Source of the DNA: Arthrobacter sp. QXT-31
GTDB lineage: Bacteria > Actinomycetota > Actinomycetes > Actinomycetales > Micrococcaceae
Direction of reading: 5' to 3'
NCBI RefSeq assembly: GCF_001969265.1
Contig: NZ_CP019304.1
Span: 4,588,001-4,652,000 of the forward strand
DNA length: 64,000 bases
A model generated the notes under the pieces. It was not told the DNA's origin, ran no database searches, and saw nothing but the letters and a program-made list of their open reading frames with translations. The position numbers were made by a program, and so were the translations under genes. Positions 62,554 to 64,000 of this stretch are shown one piece after another (the stretch's first letter is position 1; every line of letters begins with the position of its first letter).

Positions 62554-62607
62554 CTCCGCTGACTTCCGAGGCAGGCCTGACGCTCCACAGGCTGTAAAAT
62601 CAGACCA

Positions 62608-64000
62608 ATGAGCTCCGCCGATCTGACGCCTGAAGAGATTCAGGCCTGCCTCAAGGTTTTGAACACCATCCACGTCTATGACGAGGAGCACCCCGACTAC
62701 GTCTCGGTGCGCCGCGCCACCGGAAAGATGTTCAAAGCGGTCAAGCGGCACCGCCGCGTCACCAAGCGCGACCAGATCGCCGAAGCCGACCGCGCCGTCA
62801 TTGCCCTCACCGCCACCGCCGCACCAGACCGGATCGACGACGAGACGCGCGGCAACAAACTCGCCCCTTCCGCGACGGGAAACATCGCCGGACACCTCAT
62901 CAGGTCCCGGCCCTGCTACATCTGCAAGCAGCACTACACCCAGGTGGACGCCTTCTACCACCAGCTGTGCCCCGAATGCGCTGCGTTCAGCCATTCCAAG
63001 CGCGATGCCCGCACCGACCTCACCGGCCGGCGTGCGCTCCTGACCGGCGGCCGCGCCAAGATCGGCATGTACATTGCCCTGCGGCTGCTGCGCGACGGCG
63101 CGCACACCACCATCACTACGCGGTTCCCCAAGGATGCCGCGCGCCGGTTCGCCGCCATGGAGGACAGCGGGGAATGGCTGCACCGGCTGAAGATTGTCGG
63201 CATCGACCTCCGCGACCCCTCCCAGGTCATGGCCCTCACCGACGACCTCAACGCCGCCGGGCCGCTGGACATCATCATCAACAACGCCGCCCAGACAGTG
63301 CGCCGCTCCGGCAATGCCTACAAGCCGCTGGTGGATGCCGAGGATGAGCCGCTCCCCGCAGCCCTGCAGGCAGCAAACGGGGGCCCGGAGCTGGTCACCT
63401 TTGGCCACGCCCACGACAAGCACCCGCTCGCCATCGCCAGCAGCGTCACGGAGCACCCGGTCCTGGCCGGGGACGCTGTCACGTCCCTCGCCCTGTCCAC
63501 CGGCTCGGCGTCTCTGGAGCGCATCGCGGCCGGCACAGCCATCGACGCAGGCGGACTGGTCCCGGACCTCGCCACCATCAACAGCTGGACGCAGGTGGTG
63601 GACGAGGTGGACCCGCTGGAGATGCTCGAGGTGCAGCTGTGCAACGTCACCGCGCCGTTCCTGCTGGTCAGCCGGCTGCGCGACGCCATGAAACGGTCCA
63701 CCGCGCGGCGCAAGTACATCGTCAACGTCTCCGCCATGGAGGGCCAGTTCTCACGGGCCTACAAGGGACCCGGACACCCGCACACCAACATGGCCAAGGC
63801 TGCGCTGAACATGATGACCCGGACCAGTGCGCAGGAAATGCTGGAGACGGACGGTATCCTCATGACGGCCGTCGACACCGGCTGGATCACCGACGAACGC
63901 CCGCACTACACCAAGGTCCGGCTCATGGAGGAAGGCTTCCATGCGCCCCTGGACCTGGTGGACGGCGCTGCGCGGGTCTACGACCCCATCGTCATGGGCG
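62608..64000 (+). CDS. Zinc-ribbon SDR-fold protein (cut by window edge)
   Basis: The frame is open from the ATG at 62608 to the edge (464 codons). The first 100 residues are helical and basic. A zinc ribbon follows (Cys103, Cys106, Cys121, Cys124; CYICK...CPECA), then a Rossmann domain with LLTGGRAKIGMYIALRLLRDG and DIIINNAAQTVRRSG. In the catalytic segment the motif is HTNMAKAAL, so the usual Tyr of YxxxK is Thr. TAAAAT seven nt before the ATG suggests a leaderless mRNA. Function is unknown; a redox role by the standard SDR mechanism is doubtful. Confidence 0.85.
   Translation, partial: MSSADLTPEEIQACLKVLNTIHVYDEEHPDYVSVRRATGKMFKAVKRHRRVTKRDQIAEADRAVIALTATAAPDRIDDETRGNKLAPSATGNIAGHLIRSRPCYICKQHYTQVDAFYHQLCPECAAFSHSKRDARTDLTGRRALLTGGRAKIGMYIALRLLRDGAHTTITTRFPKDAARRFAAMEDSGEWLHRLKIVGIDLRDPSQVMALTDDLNAAGPLDIIINNAAQTVRRSGNAYKPLVDAEDEPLPAALQAANGGPELVTFGHAHDKHPLAIASSVTEHPVLAGDAVTSLALSTGSASLERIAAGTAIDAGGLVPDLATINSWTQVVDEVDPLEMLEVQLCNVTAPFLLVSRLRDAMKRSTARRKYIVNVSAMEGQFSRAYKGPGHPHTNMAKAALNMMTRTSAQEMLETDGILMTAVDTGWITDERPHYTKVRLMEEGFHAPLDLVDGAARVYDPIVMG

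Overview
The window is a 64-kb chromosomal segment from a GC-rich actinobacterium, most likely a member of the Micrococcaceae (Arthrobacter/Pseudarthrobacter type). The evidence is the complete Pup-proteasome locus, a naturally fused PafB-PafC regulator, mycothiol synthesis (MshC), RbpA beside polyprenol-phosphate-mannose synthase, actinobacterial-type GlgA/GlgC, and many start codons placed 6-8 nt after a TANNNT box, as in leaderless mRNAs. No plasmid, phage or CRISPR signature was seen. I had only the sequence, so family assignments rest on motif recognition.

Layout. 1-3.6 kb: an S9 peptidase fragment, an RlmA-like methyltransferase, an NfeD/SPFH membrane pair, and rbpA with a long structured leader. 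3.7-9.4 kb (minus strand): ppm1, an amidohydrolase and a HelY-type helicase. 9.4-22.4 kb (minus strand): tatC-tatA, a small membrane protein, pafBC, two FKBP prolyl isomerases, pafA, prcA, prcB, pup, dop, arc and trmI. This is the protein-degradation core: Dop deamidates Pup, PafA ligates it to targets, and ARC unfolds the tagged proteins into the PrcAB chamber. 22.5-32 kb: a site-2 protease, a HAD phosphatase, a PAC2 protein, mshC, uppP, an aldo/keto reductase, small proteins, an acyl-CoA dehydrogenase-like flavoprotein and an M20 peptidase.

32.0-34.6 kb is the only clearly accessory stretch. It begins at a tRNA-Leu(GAG) gene and carries a decayed nitrilase, a small secreted protein, a gene fragment and an unknown two-TM protein. 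34.6-41.6 kb holds a 2020-residue surface protein (propeller-like N-terminus, cadherin-like and FN3 repeats) with two small membrane proteins. 41.7-49.1 kb: OsmC, an aminotransferase-V enzyme, an SRPBCC protein, then a LysR-controlled tartrate/D-malate operon (decarboxylating dehydrogenase, dicarboxylate symporter, glycerate kinase). Matching T-N11-A palindromes precede both the regulator and the operon.

49-53 kb: small proteins, a YqeY protein, an M50-type metallopeptidase, a glutathionyl-hydroquinone-reductase-like GST and an FUSC-family protein. 53.2-59.7 kb: a divergent acyl-CoA metabolism cassette (MaoC dehydratase, FabG4-type reductase, thiolase; TetR, acyl-CoA oxidase-like enzyme) around one strong palindromic operator. 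59.8-62.5 kb: divergent glgA and glgC for glycogen or alpha-glucan synthesis. The window ends inside a zinc-ribbon SDR protein whose catalytic tyrosine appears to be missing.
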